64,000 nucleotides of DNA from an uncultured Oscillospiraceae bacterium (GCA_934623575.1 CAKTVL010000002.1:1-64000), one strand, 5' to 3'. Positions 43,637 through 52,212 are shown, numbered from the stretch's first letter. Notes: generated from the letters alone by a model not told the origin. Translations and numbers: made by a program.

Positions 43637-44607
43637 TGGTGCTTCGCTCCGTCCTCTGCGGTCTTTTCCTTCAGCATGGCGTCCACCTTGCTGTCAAACT
43701 GCGTCACAAAATCCCGCGCCGCGTTGTAGCCGTACTTCATCTGCCGGTTTTTCATGGTGGCGATCTCCACGATGCCCGCCAGGTTCCGCCCCGGCCGCAC
43801 CGGGATGGTCACGATGGGCAGATGCACGTCCAGCATGGTGTATTTCTCCTCGCCCAGACCCAGCCGGTCGTAGAATTTTCCGTCCTCCCACTGCTCCAGC
43901 TGGATGACCAGGTCGATCTCCGTGTCGAACTGCACGGCGCCCATGCCGAACAGCTGCTGCACGTCGATAACGCCCACGCCGCGTATCTCGATGTAGTGCC
44001 GGATGATCTCCGGCGCGGTGCCGTACAGGGAGTTGGACACCCGGCGTATCTCCACCGCGTCGTCGGCCACCAGCCGGTGGCCGCGCTTGAGCAGCTCAAT
44101 AGCGGTCTCGCTTTTGCCGATGCCGCTGTCGCCCAGGATCAGCACGCCCTGGCCGTAGATGTTCATCAGCACGCCGTGCCGCGTGATCTGCGGCGCCGTT
44201 ACCCGGTTGAGATAGTCAATGAGCTGGCTGGTGACGTCCACCGTGGAGTCCACCGCCCGCAGCAGCGTGCGGTCGTGCTTCTCTGCCATCTGCACCAGCT
44301 CGGCCGGCGCGTCCATGTTCCGCGCCACGATCAGCGCCGGGAAGGGATAGCTCATCAGCTGATTGAACACCCGCAGCCGCTCCGCGCCGGTCATGCGGTC
44401 CAGATAGCGCATCTCGCCGCGGCCCAGGATCTGCAGGCGCTTGTCGTCAAAATAGTCGTAAAACCCCACCAGCTGCAGCGCCGGGCGGTTCACATCCGAT
44501 ATGGTGATCACCGCCGTGTCGAAATCGCTGCCGCGGTGCAGCACCTCCATGCCGAAGGTCTCCACCATTTTTTTCAGGCTGGCCGGTGTACGTCTCACTT
44601 TTTCCAT
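43633..44607 (-). CDS. hprK: HPr kinase/phosphorylase
   Basis: 324 residues from ATG 44607 (AAGGAG upstream). Walker A LILGDSGIGKSETAIELLKRGHRLVADDAVEI and the HprK signature EIRGVGVIDVQQLFGMGAV are present. It adds or removes phosphate on Ser46 of HPr, the input of catabolite control by CcpA in Firmicutes. It is the first gene of a two-gene operon with glcK. Confidence 0.96.
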   Translation of the reverse strand: MEKVRRTPASLKKMVETFGMEVLHRGSDFDTAVITISDVNRPALQLVGFYDYFDDKRLQILGRGEMRYLDRMTGAERLRVFNQLMSYPFPALIVARNMDAPAELVQMAEKHDRTLLRAVDSTVDVTSQLIDYLNRVTAPQITRHGVLMNIYGQGVLILGDSGIGKSETAIELLKRGHRLVADDAVEIRRVSNSLYGTAPEIIRHYIEIRGVGVIDVQQLFGMGAVQFDTEIDLVIQLEQWEDGKFYDRLGLGEEKYTMLDVHLPIVTIPVRPGRNLAGIVEIATMKNRQMKYGYNAARDFVTQFDSKVDAMLKEKTAEDGAKHQ

Positions 44608-44733
44608 GGGTGCTCCTTCTGCCCAAACGGGCGATTTTACCACTTATAAGTACACCTTAATTATATCTTGTGCGCCGCATTTTCGCAACACTTTCCCGCT
44701 GCAAAAAAAATTCGTTTTTTTGTCAAATAACAC

Positions 44734-44762
44734 TTGCATTTTTGGCGCACATCTGTTATTAT
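44734..44762 (+). promoter_or_regulatory. Promoter of rpmB
   Basis: -35 TTGCAT, 17-base spacer, -10 TATTAT. Confidence 0.55.
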
Positions 44763-44815
44763 ATCAACTGCTTGCAATGCAAGAGGTATGTTATGACAGC
44801 AAGGAGGTGCAACGG

Positions 44816-45004
44816 ATGGCAAAGTGCGAATTTTGCGACAAGGGCGTGACCTTTGGTATCAAGGTGTCCCACTCTCATCGGCGTTCCAATCGCCCCTGGA
44901 AGCCCAATGTCAAGCGCGTGAAGGCTGTGATCAACGGTACGCCTCGCCATGTGTATGTTTGTACCCGATGCCTGCGTTCCGGCAAGGTTACCCGCGCGAT
45001 CTGA
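44816..45004 (+). CDS. rpmB: 50S ribosomal protein L28
   Basis: 62 residues with the zinc-ribbon form of L28: two cysteine pairs (CEFCDKG and CTRC) around a basic core HSHRRSNRPWKPNVKRV. Consensus ribosome site AAGGAGGTG. Monocistronic with its own terminator. Confidence 0.95.
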   Translation: MAKCEFCDKGVTFGIKVSHSHRRSNRPWKPNVKRVKAVINGTPRHVYVCTRCLRSGKVTRAI

Positions 45005-45025
45005 TCGCGTCTAAACTGCACAGTT

Positions 45026-45058
45026 AAAAGCTCTGCGACGTGTCGCAGAGCTTTTTGC
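45026..45058 (+). terminator. Terminator of rpmB
   Basis: The stem AAAAGCTCTGCGAC / GTCGCAGAGCTTTT. Confidence 0.9.
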
Positions 45059-45072
45059 GTATCCCGAAAAAG

Positions 45073-45112
45073 CCAGACACCCTGCCTTTTAAGCAGGGTA
45101 TCTGGTTTTTTT
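45073..45112. terminator. Terminator of DUF2500 gene (bidirectional)
   Basis: The arms CCAGACACCCTGC / GCAGGGTATCTGG have T-rich runs on both sides. Confidence 0.8.
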
Positions 45113-45590
45113 ACAGCTCCGGGTCCCAGCTTCTCTTTTCCGTGTATCGGGACGTCTCCGCCTGCGGTCCCTCCGCAGGCGGCACGTCCGTCGGGGCCGC
45201 GCCCGCGGTGCGGCGCTCAAAGCCCAGATACCGCGTCCCCTGGAAGGTCAGCTCGCCTGCATCGCCCTCGACCAGCATACCGTACTCCCGCCCGGGGACG
45301 TGCAGCTCCAGGCGGTCGCCGCTGTCAAACTGGAAGGTCGCGTAATACGTCGTGGAGGTGCTGGTGTGCATACCGCCGGTGTTATTGCTGTGGTGGTGAA
45401 CATCGGTATTCTGCCGCTTGGCGACAACAGCCGCCTGCACCGTCAGGCGCGGAGAATTGTTGTTCTTGTGCCAGGTGCCAATGCCCTTTACCGCTAAGGC
45501 GATGAAGCAGACGATGACGATGGCAAATATCGCGAAAACAAACACCTGCATGATGTCGAACCCCGTGTCAAAGCCGAACCAAAACCCCAT
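45111..45590 (-). CDS. DUF2500 membrane protein
   Basis: 159 residues. One N-terminal membrane helix (about 14-35) is followed by the DUF2500 beta-domain (LTVQAAVVAKRQNTDVHHHS, TTYYATFQFDSGDRLELHVPGREYGMLVEGDAGELTFQGTRYLGFER) and a disordered, proline-rich tail. Function unknown. It starts 38 bases after the pcrA stop on the same strand. Ribosome site GAAGGAG. Confidence 0.85.
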   Translation of the reverse strand: MGFWFGFDTGFDIMQVFVFAIFAIVIVCFIALAVKGIGTWHKNNNSPRLTVQAAVVAKRQNTDVHHHSNNTGGMHTSTSTTYYATFQFDSGDRLELHVPGREYGMLVEGDAGELTFQGTRYLGFERRTAGAAPTDVPPAEGPQAETSRYTEKRSWDPEL

Positions 45591-45627
45591 ATTCGTTCTC
45601 CTTCCGTATTTATAAAATTACTTTGCT

Positions 45628-48111
45628 TTACGCCTTCTTCAAATGATGAGCCGCAGCCTTCAGCATCAGCTTCTTGGTACCCACCGTGTCAAAGGCCACT
45701 TCCAGCAGCGCGTCGCCGCCCATGGCCCGGACGGAGAGCACCAGTCCCTTGCCGAAGGCATCATGCTCCACCGTCTCCCCTGCCTGCAGCTGCATCGCCG
45801 GCACCGCAGGTGCGGCGGTCGCCTTGGAGGCGGCTCCGGCGGTGCGAAGCGACTCTGCGCCGGGCGTTTTCCGGGCGGTGCCGCGGCCGTAGGAGCCATA
45901 GCTGCCGCTGTAGACGCCGTAGCTGTCCTGCCCCCTCCGGCTGCCGCCGTAGGACATGTCCCCGTCATCCTCGTCCCACGCCTCGCTGCGGGGCACCGGC
46001 TTGGACAGCCACTCCATGTTGTCCTCCGGGATCTCGTTGAGGAACCGGGAGGGCATGCAGGGCGTGGTCTTGCCGTACAGGGTGCGCTGGCGGGCGTTGG
46101 TCAGCGTCAGCTTCTCCCGGGCGCGGGTCATGGCCACATAGCACAGCCGCCGCTCCTCCTCCATCTCGTCGCCGTCGCCCATAGCGCGGTTTCCCGGGAA
46201 AAGGCCCTCCTCCATGCCCACCACGAACACCAGCGGGAACTCCAGGCCCTTGGCGGCGTGCATGGTCATCATGGTCACGCAGTTGTCGCCGTCCACTCGG
46301 CTGTCCAGGTCGGTGTACAGCGCGATCTCGTCCAGGAAGCCGGACAGGCTGGTCTCCGTGCCCTCCGCGTTCTCCAGGTACGTCAGGATGCTGGAGCGCA
46401 GCTCCGTCACGTTCTCCAGGCGGCCGCGGCTCTCCATATCGTCCTTCTCCTGCAGCGCGGGCACATAGCCGCTGCGCTGGCAGACGTAGTCGTAGAACTC
46501 CGGCAGCTCATACTTCGGCAGACTGCCGCGCATTTCCTCGATCATATCTGTAAAGGCTTTTAGCTTTGCAGCCGCGTTCTTCAGGTCCGGGAACTCATCC
46601 GCCCGCAGGAACACGTCATACAGCGTCAGGCCGTTCTGGGCGGCGATGACCTGGGCCTTGTCCACCGTGGTCTGGCCGATCTTCCGGGCGGGGACGTTGA
46701 CGATACGCCGCAGGCGCAGGTCGTCGGTGGGGTTGTTGATGACGCACAGATAGGCCAGCATGTCCTTGACCTCGGCCCGGTCAAAGAACTTCAGGCCGCC
46801 GTAGATCTTATAGGGCACGCCGCTGCGCTTGCAGGCATATTCCAGCGCGTTGGACTGGGCATTGGTGCGGTAGAGGATGGCACAGTCGCCCCAGCTGCCG
46901 CCCCGGCGGTAGTACATCATGATCTGCCCCAGCACGAAGCTGGCCTCGTCGCTCTCGTTGAAGGTGGTCTTTACCGTCACCAGCTCGCCGCGGCCGTTCT
47001 CCGTCCACAGCGTCTTGCCCTTGCGGCCCTGGTTGTTGCGGATCACCGCGTTGGCCGCGTCCAGGATGTTCTGGGTGGAGCGGTAGTTCTGCTCTAGGCG
47101 GATCACCCGCGCGCCCCTGAACTGCCGCTCAAAGCTGAGGATATTGGTGATGTCCGCCCCGCGGAAGCGGTAGATGCTCTGGTCGTCGTCGCCCACCACG
47201 CAGATATTGCGGGCGGGGCCGGTCAGCAGCTTGGCCAGCTCATACTGCAGGGCGTTGGTATCCTGGTACTCGTCGATCAGCACATAGCGGAACTTGTGCT
47301 GGTAGTATTCCCGCACGTCCGGCGCCGTCTGCAGCAGGTACACCGTGTGCCACAGCAGATCGTCGAAGTCCAGCGCGTTGGCGTCGTGCAGCTTCTTGTT
47401 GTAAAGCATATACGCTTTACCCATCCTTATTTTACGCCAATCGTTGATGGCCTGCCACTGCTCCAGGAAGGCTTCCGGCGATTGCATGTCGTTTTTGGCG
47501 CGGGAGATGACCGTCTGCACCTCCCGGGGCGGGAAGGACTTCTCCTCCAGGCCCAGCTCCTTCAGAACGTCCTTGACCACCCGCTTGCTGTCGTCGCTGT
47601 CGTAGATGGTGAAGCTGCGGTCGAAGCCGATGCGGTCGATGTCCCGGCGCAGGATGCGCACGCAGGCGGAGTGGAACGTGGAGGCCCACACGTCGGCGGC
47701 CACCTCCTCCCCCAGCATGCGGCCCAGGCGCTCCTTCAGCTCGTTGGCGGCCTTGTTGGTGAAGGTGATGGCCAGTACCTCCCAGGGGCGGGCCGGCTCC
47801 ACCGCGCACAGATACTCCGCCAGGGGGCGTTGGCTCTCGTCCGGCGCGGCGGCGTACTGCTCCAGAAATGCGACCTCATCCTCGCTGATGGGGATGGGGA
47901 TCTCCTCCGTGTCGCTGCCCCGGCCATAACGCAGCAGGTTGGCCACCCGGTGGATCAGCACCGTGGTCTTGCCGGAGCCGGCGCCTGCCAGCAGCAGCAG
48001 AGGGCCCTCCGTGGCCAGCACACCCTGCCGCTGCTGTTCGTTCAAATTCTGATAGTCCGCCGCGATGGCGTCGCGCCGGGCCTTGATAAACCGTCTTTCC
48101 AGATCCGTCAT
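45628..48111 (-). CDS. pcrA: ATP-dependent helicase PcrA/UvrD
   Basis: 827 residues. SF1A motifs: LLLAGAGSGKTTVLIHRVA (I), ITFTNKAANELKERL (Ia), LIDEYQDTNALQYEL (II), VVGDDDQSIYRFRGADI (III), LEQNYRST (IV), VTMMTMHAAKGLEFPLVFVVGMEEGLFPG (V) and RLCYVAMTRAREKL (VI). The tail after residue 650 is the usual linker and Tudor-like end. It unwinds 3'-5' in nucleotide excision and recombination control. It is divergent from the SOS-type operon. Confidence 0.96.
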   Translation of the reverse strand: MTDLERRFIKARRDAIAADYQNLNEQQRQGVLATEGPLLLLAGAGSGKTTVLIHRVANLLRYGRGSDTEEIPIPISEDEVAFLEQYAAAPDESQRPLAEYLCAVEPARPWEVLAITFTNKAANELKERLGRMLGEEVAADVWASTFHSACVRILRRDIDRIGFDRSFTIYDSDDSKRVVKDVLKELGLEEKSFPPREVQTVISRAKNDMQSPEAFLEQWQAINDWRKIRMGKAYMLYNKKLHDANALDFDDLLWHTVYLLQTAPDVREYYQHKFRYVLIDEYQDTNALQYELAKLLTGPARNICVVGDDDQSIYRFRGADITNILSFERQFRGARVIRLEQNYRSTQNILDAANAVIRNNQGRKGKTLWTENGRGELVTVKTTFNESDEASFVLGQIMMYYRRGGSWGDCAILYRTNAQSNALEYACKRSGVPYKIYGGLKFFDRAEVKDMLAYLCVINNPTDDLRLRRIVNVPARKIGQTTVDKAQVIAAQNGLTLYDVFLRADEFPDLKNAAAKLKAFTDMIEEMRGSLPKYELPEFYDYVCQRSGYVPALQEKDDMESRGRLENVTELRSSILTYLENAEGTETSLSGFLDEIALYTDLDSRVDGDNCVTMMTMHAAKGLEFPLVFVVGMEEGLFPGNRAMGDGDEMEEERRLCYVAMTRAREKLTLTNARQRTLYGKTTPCMPSRFLNEIPEDNMEWLSKPVPRSEAWDEDDGDMSYGGSRRGQDSYGVYSGSYGSYGRGTARKTPGAESLRTAGAASKATAAPAVPAMQLQAGETVEHDAFGKGLVLSVRAMGGDALLEVAFDTVGTKKLMLKAAAHHLKKA

Positions 48112-48147
48112 GGAGGTGCCTCGCTTTTCTCATTCTCTGTGTCCCCT

Positions 48148-48176
48148 ATTCTAATACAGATTTCCCATTCGGTCAA
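48148..48176 (-). promoter_or_regulatory. Promoter of pcrA
   Basis: Minus strand -35 TTGACC (48176-48171), 17 bases, -10 TAGAAT (48153-48148). Confidence 0.6.
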
Positions 48177-48215
48177 CCGAAAATGAAATTTTATAGAAAA
48201 TTTGTTCGATTTCTC

Positions 48216-48264
48216 TTGACAAGAACGTCTGTTCGATTTATACTGTGACCAGAACAACAGTTCG
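48216..48264 (+). promoter_or_regulatory. Promoter with two LexA-type SOS boxes
   Basis: -35 TTGACA (48216-48221), 17 bases, -10 TATACT (48239-48244). AGAACGTCTGTTCG (48222-48235) fills the spacer and AGAACAACAGTTCG (48251-48264) lies just after the -10. Both keep the GAAC-N4-GTTC core of the Gram-positive LexA box. Confidence 0.75.
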
Positions 48265-48282
48265 AGCAAGGAGGACACGAGT

Positions 48283-48399
48283 ATGACTACTTTCGGTTTT
48301 ATCATCACGCTGCTGGGCGCCGGCTCCATCGCCGCCAATGTGCTGCGTCTCATCGACTGCATCGACAAGCCGCAGCCCCGTCGCCGCCGCACGGCGTAA
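48283..48399 (+). CDS. 38-residue hydrophobic SOS microprotein candidate
   Basis: ATG 48283 is preceded by AAGGAGG. The product starts MTTFGFIITLLGAGSIAANVL, forming one membrane helix over about residues 3-23, and ends with a basic KPQPRRRRTA tail. It is the first gene of the LexA-boxed operon and stops six bases before the radical SAM gene. Small SOS-induced membrane proteins (YneA, SidA, SulA-like in function) often stop cell division; that role is an inference. Confidence 0.6.
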   Translation: MTTFGFIITLLGAGSIAANVLRLIDCIDKPQPRRRRTA

Positions 48400-48405
48400 C
48401 AGGCC

Positions 48406-49683
48406 ATGGAGCTGCTGGACAAGCTGGCCATTCTGTCGGATGCGGCCAAATACGACGCCGCGTGTACGTCCAGCGGCGTGCGCCGCGGCTTCCGCCCCGG
48501 CATGATCGGCAACACCACCTCCTCTATCGCCGGATGCTGCCACAGCTTTTCCGCCGACGGGCGGTGCATCACGCTGCTGAAGGTCCTGCTGAGCAACGCC
48601 TGCGTGTACGACTGCAAGTACTGCGTCAACCGGCGCAGCAACGACACGCGCCGCGCGGCCTTCACGCCCCGGGAGCTGGCGGAACTGACCATCGGCTTTT
48701 ACCGGCGGAATTATATCGAGGGGCTGTTTCTCTCCAGCGGCGTGCTGCGCAGTCCGGACTACACCATGGAGCAGATGATACAGGCACTGCGTATCCTGCG
48801 GGAGGACTACCGCTTTAACGGGTATATCCACGCCAAGGCCATCCCCGGCGCGGCGCCGGAACTGGTGCGGCAACTGGGGTTGCTGGCGGACCGTCTCAGC
48901 GTCAATATCGAGCTGCCCAGCCAGCGAGGACTGCAAACACTGGCCCCAGACAAGTCAAAGGAGGCCATTCTGCGGCCCATGGGCCTGATCCGGGACGGTG
49001 CGGCGCAGAGCAAGGCGGAGTTGGCCAAGTACAAGCACGCACCGGTGTTCGCTCCGGCCGGGCAGAGCACCCAGCTGATCGTAGGCGCCACCCCTGACAC
49101 CGACCGGCACATCCTGCATCTGACGGAGTCGCTGTATCAGAAATACCGGCTGAAGCGGGTGTTCTACTCCGCCTATGTACCAGTGGTGGAGAGCAGCCTG
49201 CTCCCCTCCCCGGACACCAAACCGCCGCTGCTGCGGGAGCATCGCCTGTATCAGGCGGATTGGCTTTTGCGGTTTTACGGCTTTCAGGCCGCCGAGCTGC
49301 TGGACGACGCCCACCCGGATTTCGACCCGCGGCTGGACCCCAAGTGCAACTGGGCGCTGCGCCATCTGGAGCAGTTTCCGGTGGATGTCATGCGCGCGGA
49401 TCTTGAAACGCTGCTGCGCGTCCCCGGCATTGGCCCTGTCAGCGCCCGGCGCATCGTGTCCGCCCGGCGCTGCGGCGCGCTGCGGTTCGACGACCTTAAA
49501 AAGCTGGGAGTCGTGCTGAAGCGGGCGCAATACTTCATCACCTGCGGCGGCAAGCTGCCAGAGGGCCTGCGCTTCTCTGCCGCCACACTGCCGCTGCAGC
49601 TGGAGCGGCTGGAGCGCGGCACACTGCCCGCCGAGCAGGCCGAACAGCTGTCGCTGTTCGACCGGGTAGGAGAAGCGGTATGA
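48406..49683 (+). CDS. Radical SAM DNA modification/repair protein
   Basis: 425 residues. Radical SAM cluster C-x3-C-x2-C at Cys66, Cys70 and Cys73 (CVYDCKYC) after the conserved start TSSGVRRGFRPGMIGNTTSSIAGCCHSFSADGRC. Near the C-terminus LLRVPGIGPVSARRIVSARR is a DNA-binding helix-hairpin-helix. It matches the family called putative DNA modification/repair radical SAM protein, usually next to a UDG-like/DUF4130 partner, as here. The SOS-type promoter supports a DNA-damage role. Substrate unknown. Confidence 0.88.
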   Translation: MELLDKLAILSDAAKYDAACTSSGVRRGFRPGMIGNTTSSIAGCCHSFSADGRCITLLKVLLSNACVYDCKYCVNRRSNDTRRAAFTPRELAELTIGFYRRNYIEGLFLSSGVLRSPDYTMEQMIQALRILREDYRFNGYIHAKAIPGAAPELVRQLGLLADRLSVNIELPSQRGLQTLAPDKSKEAILRPMGLIRDGAAQSKAELAKYKHAPVFAPAGQSTQLIVGATPDTDRHILHLTESLYQKYRLKRVFYSAYVPVVESSLLPSPDTKPPLLREHRLYQADWLLRFYGFQAAELLDDAHPDFDPRLDPKCNWALRHLEQFPVDVMRADLETLLRVPGIGPVSARRIVSARRCGALRFDDLKKLGVVLKRAQYFITCGGKLPEGLRFSAATLPLQLERLERGTLPAEQAEQLSLFDRVGEAV

Positions 49684-50546
49684 GCGACGTGATCTACCAA
49701 TACGACGGCAGCCTGGACGGGTTTCTCTGCTGCGTGTTCGAGAGCTACGTCTATAAAGAAAGCCCCGCCGCCTTCTGCTGCGGCGAGGATCCCCTGTCCC
49801 TGTATGAGGTGCGCACGGTGATCACCCAGCCCGCCTACAGCCAACGGGTCAGCCGCGGCATCGAAAAGCGGTCCCCTAAGGCGCTGACCATCGTGCGGCA
49901 TGGGTTTCTGACCTGTCTGCCGGACAAGGAGCTGCACCTATATGCCTTCATCCGGAAGCTTCTGGCGGAGGGCCCGGGCTTCATGCGCGATCTGTCCGAC
50001 CCGGCCTGCTATTCCCTGTACCGCGCCATTCGCCACATGAATGGCGAGTTGGAGAAGCTGCGGGGCTTTGTGCGTTTTTCGGATTACGGCGGTACACTTG
50101 GGGCGGAGATCGCACCGAAAAACCGCGTGCTGCCGCTGCTGCGGGGACATTTTTGCCAGCGATACGCAAACGAGCAGTTTTTCATCTTCGATCGCATGCA
50201 CAAGGAGCTGCTGCTGTATGCAAACGGGCGCTCTCGCATCACCCATGTGGAGGACTATCAGGCCGTCCTGCCCGAGGGTGAAGAGCTGTTCTACCGCTCT
50301 CTGTGGAAGCGCTTTTTTGAGAGTGTGACCATCCGCGAGCGGGAAAATCCCCGGTGCCAGGACACGTTTCTCCCCAAGCGCTACCGCGGCCTGATGACGG
50401 AGTTCCAGCCGCTGGAGCATGAGCGCCAGCGGATAAAGGACCAGCAAGCCCGGCCCGGCCTTTCCGAACAAAGAAAGCGGGCATCCATCCCGCCTGACGG
50501 CGGCACGGATGCCCGCTGCGGCGCAGCGCCGCACTCTCCCCCCTGA
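49680..50546 (+). CDS. DUF4130/TIGR03915 partner of radical SAM protein
   Basis: 288 residues, overlapping the upstream stop by four bases. Family landmarks: IYQYDGSLDGFLCCVFESY, LYAFIRKLLAEGPGFMRDL, MNGELEKLRGFVRFSDY, LLRGHFCQRYANEQFFIFDR and LWKRFFESVTIRERENPRCQ-FLPKRYRGLMTEF. In this family it acts with the radical SAM protein and a UDG-like fold in DNA metabolism. The last 30 or so residues are read through a large hairpin and look like an unselected extension. Confidence 0.85.
   Translation: MSDVIYQYDGSLDGFLCCVFESYVYKESPAAFCCGEDPLSLYEVRTVITQPAYSQRVSRGIEKRSPKALTIVRHGFLTCLPDKELHLYAFIRKLLAEGPGFMRDLSDPACYSLYRAIRHMNGELEKLRGFVRFSDYGGTLGAEIAPKNRVLPLLRGHFCQRYANEQFFIFDRMHKELLLYANGRSRITHVEDYQAVLPEGEELFYRSLWKRFFESVTIRERENPRCQDTFLPKRYRGLMTEFQPLEHERQRIKDQQARPGLSEQRKRASIPPDGGTDARCGAAPHSPP
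50476..50530 (+). terminator. Large hairpin at the end of the DUF4130 gene
   Basis: The 11-bp stem AGCGGGCATCC / GGATGCCCGCT (50476-50517) encloses CCGCC/GGCGG, followed by GCGGCGCAGCGCCGC. It lies inside the open frame. There is no U-tract. Confidence 0.45.
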
Positions 50547-50592
50547 TCCTGTTCCGCAGGGTCATTTTCCCCTTTTCTTCCCCCTGTCCTGC

Positions 50593-51300
50593 TCATTCCT
50601 CTGCCAGCAGTTCCCGCAGCTTTTGCAGGCTGCGGCGCTCCAGGCGTGATACCTGAACCTGCGAAACATGTAAAATACGCGCGGTCTGCTCCTGGGTCAG
50701 TCCCCGGAAAAAGCGCAGCAGAATCGTCTGCTTCTCCTTATCCGGCAGGGACTCCACGGCGTCGCGCAGGGCGATACGCTCGATCAGCGAGACGCCCGGC
50801 TCCTCCGCGCGGAGGGTGGACTCCAGCGTCAGGCCCTCGGTGGTCTCCTGCTGCAGGGATTCCGGGGCGATCATAGCCATGTCCACCGCCGCGATCTCCT
50901 CTGGCGTCATGCCGGTCTCCTCCGCCAGCTGCGACAGCTTCGGCTCACAGCCCAGGCGGCTTTGGAGCCGTTCCCGCGCCGACCACAGCATCTGCCCCTT
51001 CTCCCGCATGGTCCTGCCGACCTTCACCGGGCCGTCATCCCGCAAAAAGCGGCGTATCTCGCCGGCGATCTTGGGGACAGCATAGGTGGAGAACTGCGTC
51101 CCGTATGTCAAGTCAAACCCCTTTACTGCCTTGACAAATCCGATGCATCCAAGCTGGTACAGATCCTCTGTCTCCACGCCGCAGCCGTTGTAGCGCCGGA
51201 CGATGGACCAGATCAGGCCCGCGTTCTCGGTCAGGAGCTGTGCCTCCGCGCCGTTATCGCCCTGCTGCGCACGCTCCAGCAGCGCTAGCCGGTCGCTCAT
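50593..51300 (-). CDS. sigF: Sporulation sigma factor SigF
   Basis: 235 residues: region 2 (LIWSIVRRYNGCGVETEDLYQLGCIGFVKAVKGFD, GTQFSTYAVPKIAGEIRRFLRDDG), region 3 (KLSQLAEETGMTPEEIAAV) and region 4 (LPDKEKQTILLRFFRGLTQEQTARILHVSQVQVSRLERRSL). It directs early forespore transcription and is held by SpoIIAB, encoded just upstream with a four-base overlap. Confidence 0.97.
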   Translation of the reverse strand: MSDRLALLERAQQGDNGAEAQLLTENAGLIWSIVRRYNGCGVETEDLYQLGCIGFVKAVKGFDLTYGTQFSTYAVPKIAGEIRRFLRDDGPVKVGRTMREKGQMLWSARERLQSRLGCEPKLSQLAEETGMTPEEIAAVDMAMIAPESLQQETTEGLTLESTLRAEEPGVSLIERIALRDAVESLPDKEKQTILLRFFRGLTQEQTARILHVSQVQVSRLERRSLQKLRELLAEE

Positions 51301-51743
51301 CGATCCGCTGACAGCCGCCGCGCGATGCGCTTGCGCATCTGCACCGTGGTCCCCTTCCCCGGCACGGACCGCACCACCAGCCGGTCCATAAAGCTCTCCA
51401 TGATGGTAAAGCCCATGCCGCTGCGCTCGCTGCCGCCTGTGGTATACATGGGGCGGCGCGCCTGCTCCACGTTCTCGATGCCGCGGCCCCAGTCGCGGAT
51501 GGTGATCTCCAGCACGCCGTCCTTCAGCAGCTTCAGCTTCATGACCACCTTGCCCAGCCGGTCCGGATAGGCGTGCACGATGGCGTTGGTCACCGCCTCG
51601 CTGACCGCGGTCTTTATATCCCCCAGCTCATCCAGCGTGGGGTCCAGCTGGGCGGCGAATCCCGCCGCCGCGATGCGGGCAAACGCCTCGTTGCTGCTGC
51701 GGCTGAGGAATTCTACTGTCACATAATTCTCCGCGCGCGTCAT
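51297..51743 (-). CDS. spoIIAB: SpoIIAB, anti-sigma F factor and SpoIIAA kinase
   Basis: 148 residues of GHKL ATPase: N-box AVTNAIVHAYPDRLGKV, G1 ITIRDWGRGIENVEQARRPMYTTGG and G2 RSGMGFTIMESFMDRLVV. It binds SigF when loaded with ATP and phosphorylates SpoIIAA. Ribosome site AAGGAGGG. Middle gene of spoIIA. Confidence 0.97.
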   Translation of the reverse strand: MTRAENYVTVEFLSRSSNEAFARIAAAGFAAQLDPTLDELGDIKTAVSEAVTNAIVHAYPDRLGKVVMKLKLLKDGVLEITIRDWGRGIENVEQARRPMYTTGGSERSGMGFTIMESFMDRLVVRSVPGKGTTVQMRKRIARRLSADR

Positions 51744-51755
51744 TATGTACCCTCC

Positions 51756-52061
51756 TTATTCAATGGTCATCATGCGTCCGATGCCGGACGCCTCAAATAC
51801 CTTTCGCGGCTGTTGGGCCACATGGCAGAGCTGCACCGTGCCGCCCAATTCCCGCATACGCTGCCAACCCCGCAGCGCCACGGCGATGCCGGAACTGTCC
51901 ATAAACGTGACGCCGGAGAAGTCCAGCACCAGCGTCAGCGGCACCGCACGCTCGATCTCCCGCTCCAGGCTGTCCAGCAGCCCTTTTGCCCCATGGTGGT
52001 CCAATTCACCGGACAGGAAAAATTCCAGTCGCTGGCCTTCACTTTTTGCCGATACTTCCAT
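51756..52061 (-). CDS. spoIIAA: SpoIIAA, anti-anti-sigma factor
   Basis: 101-residue STAS domain. The regulatory serine is in VLDFSGVTFMDSSGIAVALRG. When unphosphorylated it pulls SpoIIAB off SigF and starts the forespore programme. First gene of the operon; AAGGAG precedes it. Confidence 0.95.
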   Translation of the reverse strand: MEVSAKSEGQRLEFFLSGELDHHGAKGLLDSLEREIERAVPLTLVLDFSGVTFMDSSGIAVALRGWQRMRELGGTVQLCHVAQQPRKVFEASGIGRMMTIE

Positions 52062-52195
52062 AGCGGATGCTCCTTCGTTGACATGTCCCGCGGTCAGGCG
52101 CGCCCTGCCGGGCCGCTGCGCGGGTATCGTTCATCGGGGGATTTCTTCTTGTTCACTGTACTGTCGTGATTATACGCGCCAGACGGCGCGTAATT

Positions 52196-52212
52196 TGTCG
52201 AATCGTGTCGGA
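52196..52212 (+). promoter_or_regulatory. Two Spo0A-type boxes upstream of spoIIA
   Basis: TGTCGAA (52196-52202, exact match to TGNCGAA) and TGTCGGA (52206-52212) are spaced exactly 10 bases apart, about 135 bases before spoIIAA. spoIIA is a classical Spo0A~P/SigH target. Confidence 0.5.
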
